Positions 14,900 to 26,478 of a stretch of DNA of 64,000 nucleotides are shown here, piece by piece. Origin of the DNA: Tetrahymena elliotti 4EA. Lineage: Eukaryota; Ciliophora; Oligohymenophorea; Hymenostomatida; Tetrahymenidae. The DNA lies in assembly GCA_000231825.2 (NCBI GenBank), contig JH720299.1, forward strand, positions 461,055-525,054, in the 5' to 3' direction. The position numbers were made by a program, and so were the translations under genes. Numbering within the stretch: position 1 is the stretch's first letter; the number at the start of each line of letters is the position of its first letter. The notes beneath the pieces are model-generated. The model saw only the letters and a program-made list of their open reading frames with translations. It had not been told where the DNA came from and did no database searches.

Positions 14900-15760
14900 T
14901 AAGGTGTCTCATTCTTTAAATTTTTCCAGCAGTTAAACTTTTATTTTTTATGACTTCATCTTTCATTTTTTATTTCTACTCATTACTAAATAACTAACTC
15001 CTGCCTACTTTGTTTATGTCCTAATTATTATTATTCTTTCCTTGCTTTTCACTAAATTAATATTGCCCTTGAAGAAATGGTAAGGTTTAGTTTATTCTAT
15101 AATTTCAGCTATCCTTTTTGAGACTCTGTTAATGAAATTACTTTTATATATTCTTATTTGTTTGAGATTTAGTGATTCGAATTATTGTTATTTATTAGAT
15201 ATATTTATATTTTTGTAAAACCAATAAAAGAATACATAAAGATTTAATAAACCAAATAAAGTAGGAAGTTTTCAAATTTTAACTTTCTTAATCTAGCCAA
15301 ATGAACTACCTCTTATAGTTAAGGTCTAGTCATTGAAATCCAACCATCATATTTAAAAAATATACAGATTATTGATTTTTTTTCAAAATAACTTCTTTTT
15401 CTTGCTATATTTGGATATTCTCTTGACTTTCTCATTTAATTTAATTGTTAATAAAATTTGATAAGTTTACCATAATGCAGAAAAAAATAAATACGCAATA
15501 TCAAAATAAAAATGAAAGCAGATGCAGAAGCTTAAGCTTTATTTGTTTAGCTAAATCTTTTAAATCATTCAAATTTAAAATTGTCTAATATTTAAGAATT
15601 TTCTTCAAACCAAAAGTTTAAAAATACAATTTGTTCAGTTTTTTTTTGGTTCAGCTTGGCTTCCATTAGAATATGGTTGAACCTAAATGGTTTATAACAC
15701 TAGTAGATAGCACCATAGGCTTTTAATTAGATTCTGATTTAGAGAGTAAAGAGGTTATAT
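14900..15760 (-). repeat. Degenerate dispersed repeat, copy 2, with transposase-like pieces
   Basis: The part 15,596-15,750 matches copy 1 at 11.6 kb. The part 15,331-15,430 matches 18,141-18,250 in the mariner-like remnant: both encode, on the minus strand, a KEV.(L/F)KKKS(I/M).CIF block followed by DGWI, here interrupted by frame changes. A further minus-strand frame at about 14,990-15,170 is basic and ends at TGA. The copy therefore links the repeat family at 11 kb with the transposase remnant at 18 kb. No intact frame remains. Confidence 0.5.
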
Positions 15761-16717
15761 TTTGACAAGGATTCTTATTAAAAAAAAAGCAATGATCTAA
15801 AAAACAACTCATTTAAAATGTGTTTAATGAATAAACCTCATCATTTATTTTGTCATAGGAATTTTTTATTGTTTTTTATTTTATGAGGATGTATTTTAGT
15901 TAAAAAGGATAAAAATTATTTCTCATTTTTTACTTTTATTCAAAAATACTGATTTCAGGTTTTGAAAAAATTTATCAAATCAATTTATTTGCAAGTTTTT
16001 TAAATAAATTTATCTAAAAAACATAAATAAAAAAATTAATTTCTTTTCTTTAATAGTTAAATACTGTTTTCTAATATCTTAAAATATAGATGTAAGTTTT
16101 GAGTAGTTGTTGAGATGAGAATTCTTCACTTGAAGTAAAATCTCTTTGATTGGTTTAAAAATAAGTGTATTTATAAAAAAATAAAAGAAGTAATAAATAA
16201 CTTTTGATTACATTCTAAAAACCTTCAAACTAAAAGATTAAAATTAAATATTTTCTAAGTAAAGGAATTTGCAAAGAAAATTGTTAATTAAATTTACTTT
16301 TTTTGCATTAATTTTTAAGCAACAAAAAAAAATATTCTTTTATAAAAAGAAAGTCTAAATAATTGCTTAAAAACAAAGTATTTTCATATTTTTAGGTTTA
16401 CTTTTATAAATTAAATTAAAATTTAATTCAATAAGCAAATAAATTATTTTAATGCTACAACTTGAACGCAATACTTTTATTTTGCAAGAATTTTTTGTGA
16501 TTATGATTTTTTAGTTGAGACAATTCAAGTAATTAATTTAGTTATGATATTAGCATCTTAATTTAATCTTAATTGTAATCATAAAATTTAGTAATAAAAG
16601 AATTTAAAGCTTTTTAGGAGGAAAAGAAAGTTTTTTTGGGGTTTTAAGATCTTTTTAATAAGCTTCTAAGAAAATGAAATTAATTTGAAGTTATTCTAGA
16701 TAATTTAAACCAGGGCA

Positions 16718-16795
16718 TAGGGAAATCCAGTACTCTTATGATCATATATGATACTTTCATTAATAATATTTTATTAATGAGTACAGGATTTCCTA
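16718..16795. repeat. Imperfect inverted repeat (hairpin) with nested AT palindrome
   Basis: The left arm TAGGGAAATCCAGTACTC and the reverse complement of the right arm, TAGGAAATCCTGTACTC, differ by one extra G and one mismatch. The loop of about 43 bases contains a second palindrome (CATTAATAA...TTATTAATG). It stands about 250 bp before the small secreted-protein gene. It could be a miniature transposon end pair, or a structured element; I see no gene in it. Confidence 0.6.
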
Positions 16796-17043
16796 TCCTT
16801 TTGGTCTAATAATACTAGATTCATTTTAATGTTATAAAAGAAATTTGTTTCAGATTTTAATAATTTACTATTCACTTTTTCTTTAAATTCTTTTATAATT
16901 GGAAGGAATAAAAAATCAATTAGATAAAACTTATTAATATTATATCATCCTTAAGTTTAATTTTTAAATATAGATATTTTGAATTTATAAATAATAAAAG
17001 AATCAAAAATAAGTGAACAAAATAGTTGATAAAAAATAAACTA

Positions 17044-17379
17044 ATGAAATTAATTACTGCATTTGGATTGGTATCTGCTTTATTGCTCCTCTCTGTTTCT
17101 ACTATTTTAGTTGTTAAGTAAAATAGAACAGATGACTTAACTTCAGAAGATTCTAAATGCTTAGAAGTTACATATGCTTATAACCCTCGCGCTTTTATAC
17201 CTTATGTTGTCTAATTCATTAATAATTGCTAAGAGAGGAAAATATTCGAAATTACTTATGATGATGATTCATTTTATAATACAATTGTAACAAGTTGCCT
17301 TTCTCGCAATGAGAAATACTAAGGATACATTTCTACACCAACTACCACAATCATATAAGCATATTCAAGCAACTGTTGA
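17044..17379 (+). CDS. Small secreted cysteine-containing protein
   Basis: A 111-residue single-exon ORF starting MKLITAFGLVSALLLLSVST, a clear signal peptide (basic residue, hydrophobic core about residues 4-24). The mature part is about 85 residues with four cysteines, which could form two disulfides, and is acidic. Codons use several C-ending triplets (CTC, CGC), unlike the surrounding non-coding DNA, which supports it being a real expressed gene. It ends at TGA. I do not recognise a family; secretion to the surface or a vesicle is inferred from the signal peptide only. Confidence 0.75.
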
Positions 17380-17999
17380 TTGAATAAATCCTAAAATTGT
17401 CTCAAAATAAATGAGAATTTTTTATACACAATCTAATATGAGATTCTTGAAGATATTGAAGCTCTAGAATTCAATTAATGGCTTTTATAAATTAAATGAA
17501 TTCTAAATAAATAAATATTTGTAATTTTTTTTTAAAGGATTATTTATCATTTTTGAAATAACTATGAATGACTTAAAATTTAACAAAATATTTAAACATT
17601 ATCATATTAATTAATTGGACTATTAAAAAGACAACAATAAATTTTGAAAAAAGTGAGTTAATAAATCATCTTTTTACAAATTTAATTTAATTTTTGCTCA
17701 AAGGTCATAAAAGAAGAAAGAACTTATAAATTTGCAAAATTTTAAATAATAAAATTCATAAATTGTTTATGCTAAGACTAGCATTTTTAAATAAAGATTT
17801 ATTTGTTTCAAACTATAACTCTTTATTTAGTAAAAATTTTACTATTTTCATTTGAAAGACAAATGGAGCTTACTTAGTTATTAAGACATTTTGACTCCTA
17901 ATTAATCTTAATTATTTTTTAGAATAAATTTAAATATTCAATTCAATTTTTTAAATTAGCTTTTACACTTGTTTTTAATTAAAATTAATCTTCTACATC
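17380..17999. other. Non-coding AT-rich gap
   Basis: Nothing supportable seen; presumably the 3' UTR of the small secreted-protein gene and spacer. Confidence 0.5.
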
Positions 18000-18490
18000 T
18001 TTCGATAACTCATCATTTATTATCATGATGAAAGATAAAATTTTTTGTTCTACACCTTTTTTATTTTAATTGTCTTTTCATAAGTTCTAGACGTTCATTA
18101 ATATAAGCATCCTTATTTTTTTAGCTCAATTCTCAAGTTATGTCATTAAATCCAACCATCACTCATAATAAATATACAGTTCATTGATTTTTTTTTGAAA
18201 TTAACTTCTTTTTATATCTATTTTTTATTAATCTCTTGATTGTCTCCAAGAAGAATTCTATTTTTATCCTTGATCTAGCCAAAGTAAAGCCAAGACTCAT
18301 CACCAGCAATGACATCAGATGATTTCCATTCTTCATTTTGAATTATTGCTAAATTTTCCTGATATTCAAACACTAAATTAAAAGATTTGGAATAAATATT
18401 TAATAAATGCTTTAGATTTAATATGTTTGTACAATTATTCTAAAAACTACCATAACTAATCTCTATCACTTTGAGATATTTCGTAAATAA
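18000..18490 (-). pseudogene. Decayed mariner-like (Tc1/mariner) transposase
   Basis: On the minus strand with ciliate code, the frame reads an ISYGSFQNN block, a leucine/basic stretch, then VIAGDESWLYFG, which matches the first catalytic Asp region of mariner transposases (GDE.W). It continues to a KKKSMNCIFIMSDGWI block equivalent to the beta strand before the second Asp, then hits TGA. In another frame, KDAYINERLEL...KNFIFHHDN follows, matching the FHHDNA second-Asp motif, with two more TGA codons after it. The order of motifs is that of a DD(34)D transposase cut by frameshifts and stops. The N-terminal DNA-binding part and terminal inverted repeats were not found. This is a dead copy. Confidence 0.75.
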
Positions 18491-20075
18491 TTATTCAAAA
18501 TAGTTCTATCATAAATATTTTAACCTCAATCTTTTTAATTTTTTTATTTTATTTGATAATTTATCAAAAAATCAACTAAAATTTTTTATAATCAAATATT
18601 TTTAATCCTTATTACCTTTCTAAGATAGAAAATTTTTTTATATCTTGAAAAATTCTTTTTTTTTCTCCTCTAATTTATTTGAAAAAAATTGAGTATTAGT
18701 TGAAAGATTTTCTATTTAAAAAAAGAAATAAAAATAAGTTTTAATTAAAAAAATAATATTTAGATAAATTTAAATTGCATCTCATACTTACTTACTTACG
18801 TACTTAATTGAGAAATAATGATGAAATAATTTTCATCCTAAGTATATAAAATCTTTTTTTTATACCTATCTATGACAACTTATTTAATTTATATTTACAA
18901 AAATGAAAATAAATTAAGACAATTTGTTGAAAAATGAAAATAAATTAGAGATATTTGTGTTTTTATTTAAATTTCTAAGGAAAGTATCAATTGAATCAAA
19001 AAAAATTAGCTTTTTTTATTAATTTTGATTGAAATTTAAAAGATTAAATAATCTTCAAATAAAATATCTGATATATTTTTGAGTATCATCAATTTTTTTG
19101 AAAATTGAATTTATCCAAAAATATGTAAATAAAGCTTTTCATTTAAACAAAAAGCATCTATTTAATAATTTTGTTAATCAAATTTAATCCACAAAATATT
19201 ATATTTAGCCAAAATAAAAAAGATGTTTGAATACCTGAAATAGATAGAATAATAGATCATAAATCATACAAATTATGTAAATTAAAAGCTTAAAATTACA
19301 ATTAAAAATACTAGAATTTACAATTAAAAAACTTGTATAGATCAAAATTATATTTTTATTGCTTTTCACAATAAATTAATGAAAAATACCTAATATTTCA
19401 GGACTTTTAAATTCAAAATTTATACAATTATTAACAGGAAGAAGAAAAGAATAAAAAAGAATAGGGAGAAAGCAAAGAAAATTTTGAATGAAATATTATG
19501 ATCATCTTCATGCATGAACAAACAAGCAGCTATTAACTTAAAATAACTAGTTTTAAAGAGGAATGTAAGTTACTTTTTGAATTATTTTAAAAATTTTAGA
19601 TTGAGGTTATATATAATATTTATTGTGTCTATGTATGTATATAAATGAATGTATGTATGAATCAGTGAACAAATGGATTTTTTGATGGATAGATTTATGG
19701 ACTATTTGAATTCTTAGCTTTTAAACTTACTTACTTACTTAATTATTTTGTAGCAAAGAGTTGAATAGATGAATTGCTTTTTTATTAAATGGTTAATTTA
19801 TTGATTAGCTAAATAACTAACTAACTATCTATGTATGTATATAATCTATCTGTGTTGATATGAGTGTTTGTATGCAAGTTTGAGTACCTGTTTGCTTGCT
19901 TGCTTGCTTGCCTGACTAATAAATTGATAGATTGACTATGATTGGACCGGACTGACTAATTATTTAAATGAGAGAAAGTGTATCAGCTTGCTAGATTTAT
20001 TTGCATCTGATTAAGATATATATATATAGATGGATAAAGGAAGGTATTGTAATATTTTAATAAGAACAATTAATC
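18491..20075. other. Intergenic region rich in 4-bp tandem repeats
   Basis: No gene seen. From about 19,630 to 20,030 the sequence is a patchwork of short tetranucleotide runs: (TATG)n near 19,630-19,660 and 19,830-19,850, (ACTT)n near 19,727-19,740 and (TTGC)n at 19,891-19,911. It lies downstream of the minus-strand kinase. Confidence 0.55.
19891..19911. repeat. (TTGC)n tetranucleotide run
   Basis: About five exact copies of TTGC/CTTG. Similar runs occur at 21,291-21,309 (GTCA), 21,348-21,365 (GTAG), 23,735-23,755 (GCTT, in the kinase intron), 7,039-7,058 (ATTT, in an intron of the LRR gene) and 45,306-45,350 (ACTT). All sit in introns or intergenic DNA. Confidence 0.7.
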
Positions 20076-20987
20076 TCAATTTTAACATTTTTTAGCATAT
20101 AAATCATAAATAATTTCTTTAACTTCTGCAATAGAAATTCTCTTATCTTCATCAGCGGTAAGCATTCTTTAAATAAGTTCTTTGATTTCAGTGCAGACAG
20201 GGATAGAGGGTGGGAATTTAATTTCAGCTTACTTGATTTTCTGAGCAAGGGATTCTAAGCTTGTTTTATCAGAGAAAGGAACCATTCCGTAGAGGGCTTA
20301 ATAGAGCATAACACCAAGACTCCATATGTCACATTTGATAGAATATTCTTCACCGTTTATAATCTAAGGAGCCATGTAATAGGGTGTTCCGACATAAGTC
20401 TGGGTGGCAGCCTTTTCACGGCTTTCATAATCAATAACTTTGGCAAATCCAAAATCAGCAATTTTAGCAGCACCATTATGAATAAGAATATTTTCAGGCT
20501 TCAAGTCACGATGGATAATAGCTTTCTTGTAAAGGAAGTCACAACCATCAATAATTTCTTTAAAGTAGTGAAGAGTTTATACTTCTGATAATCTTCCTTG
20601 CTTTTTAATCAGCTTTTCTAAATCTCCGCCATTGCAATATTCTAAAAAGAAGTAAATGTTGTTAGGAGTTTCAGAGAAATCTATGAATTTAACGATGTTA
20701 GGATGATCTAATTCCTTCCACAATTAAACTTCATTTTTAAGAGCGTCTATGATATATTTTTTTCTGCCTTCTGGATCTGGGGCGCGCTTTAACTTTTCCA
20801 TAATTTGCTATTTAGCAATCATTTTGCATGCTAAGATCTGATTTTCATCTTCACAGCGAGTTGCCAAGTATGTCTCTGCAAAATTTCCCTTGCCTAATAC
20901 ATGATTCTTCATGTAGTATTTCTTGTCTATTAATTTAAAATTCTAAACGTTTTTCCAATCCTTTTATTCTTATGGGTGATCGACCAT
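20076..20987 (-). CDS. Ser/Thr protein kinase (ULK/ATG1-like ciliate kinase)
   Basis: A complete 303-residue kinase in one exon, little more than the catalytic domain. Visible motifs: glycine loop GKGNFAETY (32-40), ATP-binding Lys55 in ACK, Glu86, hinge FFLEYCNGGDLE, catalytic HRDLKPEN (159-166), DFG (178-180), and a GTPYYMAPQ P+1 segment. The GTPYYMAP pattern and loop resemble the ULK/ATG1-like and Nek-like groups that are expanded in ciliates; I would not go further. An insert of about 20 residues after the VAIK lysine (PDPEGRKKY) is also found in shortened or altered form in the plus-strand kinase 1.6 kb away, so the two are related. All catalytic residues are present, so it should be active. 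Confidence 0.9.
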
Positions 20988-22561
20988 TTTCTCAATTTGT
21001 TTTTTTATCTTAAAAGTAATTGATGCTTCTTTTGCTTTCTTTTCACTGTATAATATCTTTCTTTATTTTTATATTGAATTATTTTTTAATTGATTTTTCC
21101 TTTCTTTTATTACTGAAATAATTAATTCTTATTAGATTGATTGATTGATTGTTTAATTTTTGCTTGTAAGTTAGATAGACTAATTAATAGAGATTTCTCT
21201 CTCTAACTCATTATTTCTTTCCTTCTATTAATAAGCCTTAGTTTGTTTTTTTTTGTTTTTTTTACTTTGAATTTACGGACTCAGTCTGTTTGTCAGTCAG
21301 TCAGTCAGACTAAATATGCATTCTAATTATTCTGAATTAATTGTGTATGTAGGTAGGTAGGTAGGAGATGATATTTGTTTGCTTATTTATTTCAATTTTT
21401 AACAAGGATTTCCTATAATTAAACACAAATATTCTTCTAAATTTTTGAATGTTTTAATTGAATTGATTAATAGTCAATTACCTTGCGAATTAATGAAAAA
21501 GCTTTACATAATTACATTATTTATTTGACTAAGTTCGCAAAGGCCTTACTTTTATTTTTATTCTCTTAAACTAATTGTTCGTCTCAAAATTTTATTTGCA
21601 TAGCTAGTTTACGAGTTATTTTTTATTTTCTTTAGTTTGCTTTATTTCTCGATTCATGCAATTAATATGAAGTATTAATAAACATTCTAAATTTTTGATT
21701 TATTAATTCAAATTAATTGAAATTTCAAAACTACAAGCCTTCTCTTTTAATTAATAAATAAATTCCTTTCGTTTATCATCAGGAAACGCTTAATTTTACA
21801 GTAAAAAAGATAAAAGAAAGTTGTAAAATGTATTTTTGTTATGTATTTTACAAGTTTTGCCAATAACACATGATTTAATTGTTCAGAAATTAAGCTAAAA
21901 AATTAAACATTTAATTTATTATTTTAGGTCTTTGATTATTTAAAAAGGGTACTCGAGATTAATTTGAAATATTTTCATCAGATACAGGCGCCTAATCAAA
22001 TTATTTAGAATAATCCCTTAATTAAAAATACTAGGATATTGTGATTATGAAATTAATTAAGATAGAAAATTGAGAAAACCCAAACTAATTGTAAAATTTT
22101 ATCACTTAGAAGACATTATGGATAATGTGTTTTAATTAGCAATTCGATATGTTGAAAATTGTTAAAATGCTATTTTACATTACAGAAAAGCTTCTTTCTA
22201 ATTAAATTCTGTAACATTGCTTATTAAAATTTAACAAATTATATATGTGTTTATGAATAAAATAAGGACAATAAAGAACGAACGAATGAATGATCTCGCT
22301 AGCTTACGAGTCATTAAATTGAAGTGAAAAAAATTAAACAATTTTTGGAAAGACATTCAATTAATAACTTTCAATCTAATAATTAATCAATCAATAAACC
22401 AATAAGCAAATCAATTAATAAAAGAATCAATCAAAGGCTTAAAATTTTCTCAGTTTTGATATATTTAGATAATAAATAACTAAGATCAAATAATAAAAAG
22501 AAATAAGAAGAATTTAGGGTGATTTGATTGACTGAAATAAACAAAACTATCAAAAGAGAAG
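20988..22561. promoter_or_regulatory. Shared intergenic region between two divergent kinase genes
   Basis: The region must hold the upstream control sequences of both flanking kinases, which start at 20987 (-) and 22562 (+). It contains no frame that looks coding. It carries short tandem repeats: (GTCA)n at 21,291-21,309 and (GTAG)n at 21,348-21,365, and repeated GATT/AATC units near 21,140 and 22,385. I cannot point to a defined binding site. Confidence 0.5.
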
Positions 22562-25500
22562 ATGAGCTTTAATAATCAAGTACTAACATATAATTAGTAT
22601 AATTAGCAGTAGCCAGCACAGTAAATTTAGTAATAACAATAACCACAATAGTATCAGCAATATGTATCTCATCCATCGATGATTTAGAATAATTACTAGA
22701 ATATGCCGCCCTAATAGTAATAAAAGATGAATAGTTAATTATAGCACTAGCAAATTAATCCTAAGCAACAAAGTTAAAATTAACCCCTACCTTAACCAAA
22801 TCCTTAGAGATAGATGTCGAATAATTAATAAATGAACATGCAAAGTTAGCAATAATAATAGCAAATGAATTATAATTAAGCATAGCAATTAGGATAACCC
22901 ATACAGCATAATTAGCATTAAAGCTACTCAAATCAAAATACAATAAATAATATTCCTTCAAATCAAATTGATTCAGTTCCTCCAAGTAGCTAGAATAATA
23001 ACATTATTTAAGATTAGGCTAACATGATTAATTAATTTGGCTATCCAAGCTAGCCCAAGATTTAATAAACTTAGAAGTAGATTTCTTAATAGTAGCAAAA
23101 CAACTCCTAATAGCGAGTACCTATTGGAATGATTAATCAAAATTAAATTAATAATCCAATTAATGGATAATATATCAATAACGTCTAAATGAATTAATAG
23201 CCTCCCACTCCAAATTATCAACCAAAGCCTCAGCAATAGCCTTAACCACCAAGTAATCCATCATAACCTTAAAGTATAGCAAGTATTAGAGAAAAGATAG
23301 ACGAAATTCAAGATCTCAAAATGGTTACTATTCCACCTCAAAATGAAAAGATTTATAGAGTCAAGAACCGCATTTTAGGAGAAGTAATATTTCTATTGTT
23401 CAATTCAATTAAACTAAAATTATAAAAATGGTTAATAAAATCAAATTATTTCATTAAACTTTTAAAAATTGGTATTCAGAAAGTTTAAAAAACATTTATT
23501 TTTGGATAAAAATTATGAATGAATCGAAAGAATAGAATATTGAAAAAGAAATTTTGTGCTAAGAATATAATTGTTTGTTATTACTAACAATTTTAATGTA
23601 TTTAATTAAAAATGTAATGGTGATAACAAGGTTTGTTTATGCATTTTTAATTAATTTTATAAAAATCTAAATGAAAATAAGAACTGCAATTTTAATTTTA
23701 CACATTAAATAGCTAATTCTATAGCTTGCCTGCCTTTCTGCTTGCTTGCTTGCTTTTTCTATTCTCATCAAATGTAACCTTTGTTCTATTAGAAAAAGGA
23801 AACTCAATCATATTATAAAATATTATTTCTTTTTTTATTTTCTTTTTTTCTCCAAAAATACTTCCTCAAAATAAACTTTCATCAAAAAGTACTTTTTTTC
23901 TTCTAAATAATCTTCCTAATAGATTTTTATATTACATTTTTTACTGTAATGTAATCATTTCACCCCTTAATTTCAAACTAAATTAACCCCAAATATAGCT
24001 TTTTTAATTATTTAATTAGCTAATCATTTAATTAATTTTTAATAATAGGGAAGTTTCGCTAACACATATATTGCATAACTCCAAAATGACGACACTAAAA
24101 AAATTTACGCTTGCAAAATAATTCAAAAACAATAACTTATTTAAAAACTTTTATAAGCTAATAACCCCTAAGAAAAGTAAGAGTTTTTCTTAAAAGCCCT
24201 CTACAATGAGGTGGAAGTGTGGAAGACACTCGATCACTAAAATATTGTTAGATTCTATGATTACTCTGAAACAGCAAATAATTATTATTTTATTATGGAG
24301 TATTGTGAAGGAGGAGACTTAGAATTGCTAAAGAAAAAGCTTAATAAAGTAGATGAGAAATAAGCAGTTATTCTCTTTCATTAATTGATTGAAGGATGTA
24401 AATATCTCTATGATAAATCTGTGTTTCATCGTGATTTGAAACCAGCTAATGTATTGATTAGTGATGGCGTAGCTAAAATAGCTGATTTCGGATTCTGTAA
24501 GTTGGTTGAAGAAAATAAGGAAAAGGCTATGTTTAGGACAACTGTTGGTACTCCCTATTATATGTCACCTTAAATTCTGAGCAGTTCTGAATACTCAATT
24601 AAATGCGATGTTTGGAGCTTAGGTGTTATGTTCTATGAAATACTTACTGGAATGCTTCCTTGGCTTGTTCCTACTAAAAGTTCTACCTAGGAACTTCTTG
24701 ATAAAATAGTAAAAGAATAGCTTGAATTCCCTAAAAGTTTAGCTTTGAGTAATGAAATTAAAAATCTTATTTCTTGCATGCTTTAGATTAATGAAGAAGA
24801 ACGTATATCAATGCCTGAAGCATAGTAACAAATTTAACATATTTTAGCTAAGCATTATCCTCTAATCAATAAGAATATTTTGTAATAGCAACAACCTCCA
24901 CAACCTCCTCGCCCATAAGTAGAAAATTAATTTAACAAAAACACATATCCAAATTAGCAAAATTCCATGTCGATGGACTATCAATATATGGAGAACAATT
25001 AGCATATAAATATGATGAATGAATATAACTAGCCAGCTCCTCCTAACATCCCTAATAATCCAAACAATATTCATATGGCAACATAACAAAATTAAATGAA
25101 TACTATGAACAAAAGATAACAACAACAACAACAACCACCAATTCCATAATATCCTTAGTAAAATAATTATAACTAGTAAGTGATCCAACCTTAATACAAT
25201 AATTAACAATACTAAAATCCATAAAATTAATCATAAATGTACAATCAAAATCCTAACTAGTACTAACGTTAAGACAGCTTAGATTTTGAATCAACTCAAA
25301 GTCAAACACCATACATGACAAATTTGAATTACATGTAAAATTATAGTAATAATATAGACAATTAAGAAATGATGGGAAATCACAACAATTTCAATAGTAA
25401 TTAAAATAACATTTAAAATAATACAAATATTATGTAAAATAATATGAACTAACAAAATAATAACAATCCCAATAATAGCAATAATCCAAACAATAACAAT

Positions 25501-25977
25501 AATAACAGCAACAATAACTATTATATTTAAAATTAATATCCATAAAATGAGTATGATAATATGTACATGGGTTAACCAGATTAATAGGAAAACGATTAAA
25601 TAAATTAATATTAATATATTTAACAGCCTATTACCAATCAATAGTCTAACTAAGACTAATAGTATTAAATGAATAATAATTAAAACCCATAATAGTAGCC
25701 ATATTACATCTAAAATTAATAAATTCCTAACATGATCAATTAACAAGCTCAGCAAAATCATTACCAAAATATGCAACCTCACAAATCATAGTTACAATAA
25801 GAACCCTTAGAAGATTTCCAAATAGAAAATCAAAACATGATTAACGAAAATATTGATTTTGAGGAAGAATATGTTTAACCTAATTAGCAATAATATGACC
25901 CTTAAAATGGAATTCAATAAAATAATAATATCCCCATCAACTATCATCACTAATATTCTTATCCATAATAGATGTGA
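22562..25977 (+). CDS. Ser/Thr protein kinase with long Q/N-rich tails
   Basis: Two exons, 22562-23383 and 24049-25977, joined by a 665-nt intron whose splice rebuilds the glycine loop exactly (RILGE|GSFANTY); 916 residues. Residues 1-245 are mostly glutamine/asparagine/proline. The kinase domain (about 265-535) has ACK, HRDLKPAN, DFGF, GTPYYMSPQ and CDVWSLGVMFYE. The C-terminal 380 residues are again Q/N-rich with PPQPP and PAPPN pieces, close to prion-like composition. The antisense leucine-rich ORFs here are shadows of this repeat composition. It shares its domain layout around the active site with the divergent kinase at 20-21 kb, suggesting an old duplication with gain of the tails here. 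Such tails often drive condensate formation; that role is inferred. Confidence 0.9.
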
Positions 25978-26478
25978 CACTAACTATTCATTTATAAATA
26001 AATTAAATTATGAAACCTATATTTCTTTATTAAAACAAAAATCTATCTATCTATCCTTTTATTTCTATACCTTAATTTCTCATTAAACCAAATTATCAAA
26101 AAATATTTTTTATTTCTCTATTTTACACAAAGATTTTTTTAAAGTTTTTATTATTTTTTACCAAAACAAAAATTTAAAAGGAGGATTTACATATATCATT
26201 AATAATTTTATATGAAACTATATTCCTTAACCTACTCTTCTTTTTCAATTCTCTGTATTATTTATCTGTTAATCATATAAATTTGAATAATTTGTTAATT
26301 TTTATTTTTTAAATTAGAATTAAATTAATTATAAAATCTCGAATAAATTTATTTTAACAAAATTTAGAAAGAGAGAAAAAGAAAAATATAAAAAATGAAA
26401 AATTAACAAATAGTTTTTATAAAAATTGGATTTTGATATAAATAGAGAATTTTAAATAAGTAAAAAGAATTGAAAATT
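25978..26478. other. Convergent 3' intergenic gap
   Basis: AT-rich spacer between the ends of the plus-strand kinase and the minus-strand acyl-CoA synthetase; nothing else seen. Confidence 0.5.

Larger units (their letters stand above)
13832..17043. other. Intergenic region with repeat copy and inverted repeat
   Basis: AT-rich non-coding DNA containing the second copy of the dispersed repeat (14,900-15,760) and an imperfect hairpin at 16,718-16,795. No gene could be supported between them. Confidence 0.55.

Noticed and set aside
15730..15755. AAAGAGGTTATAT, resembling the Tetrahymena chromosome breakage sequence
   Set aside because: Only the first nine bases fit the 15-base consensus; the conserved second half is absent, and the same motif belongs to the repeat copy at 11.7 kb.
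22761..23236. Two overlapping minus-strand ORFs that look like membrane proteins
   Set aside because: They are antisense shadows of the Q-rich first exon of the kinase at 22,562.
24862..25782. Long minus-strand ORFs rich in leucine, isoleucine and valine
   Set aside because: They are exact antisense of the Q/N-rich tail of the plus-strand kinase; CAA/AAT repeats read backwards give Leu/Ile codons.
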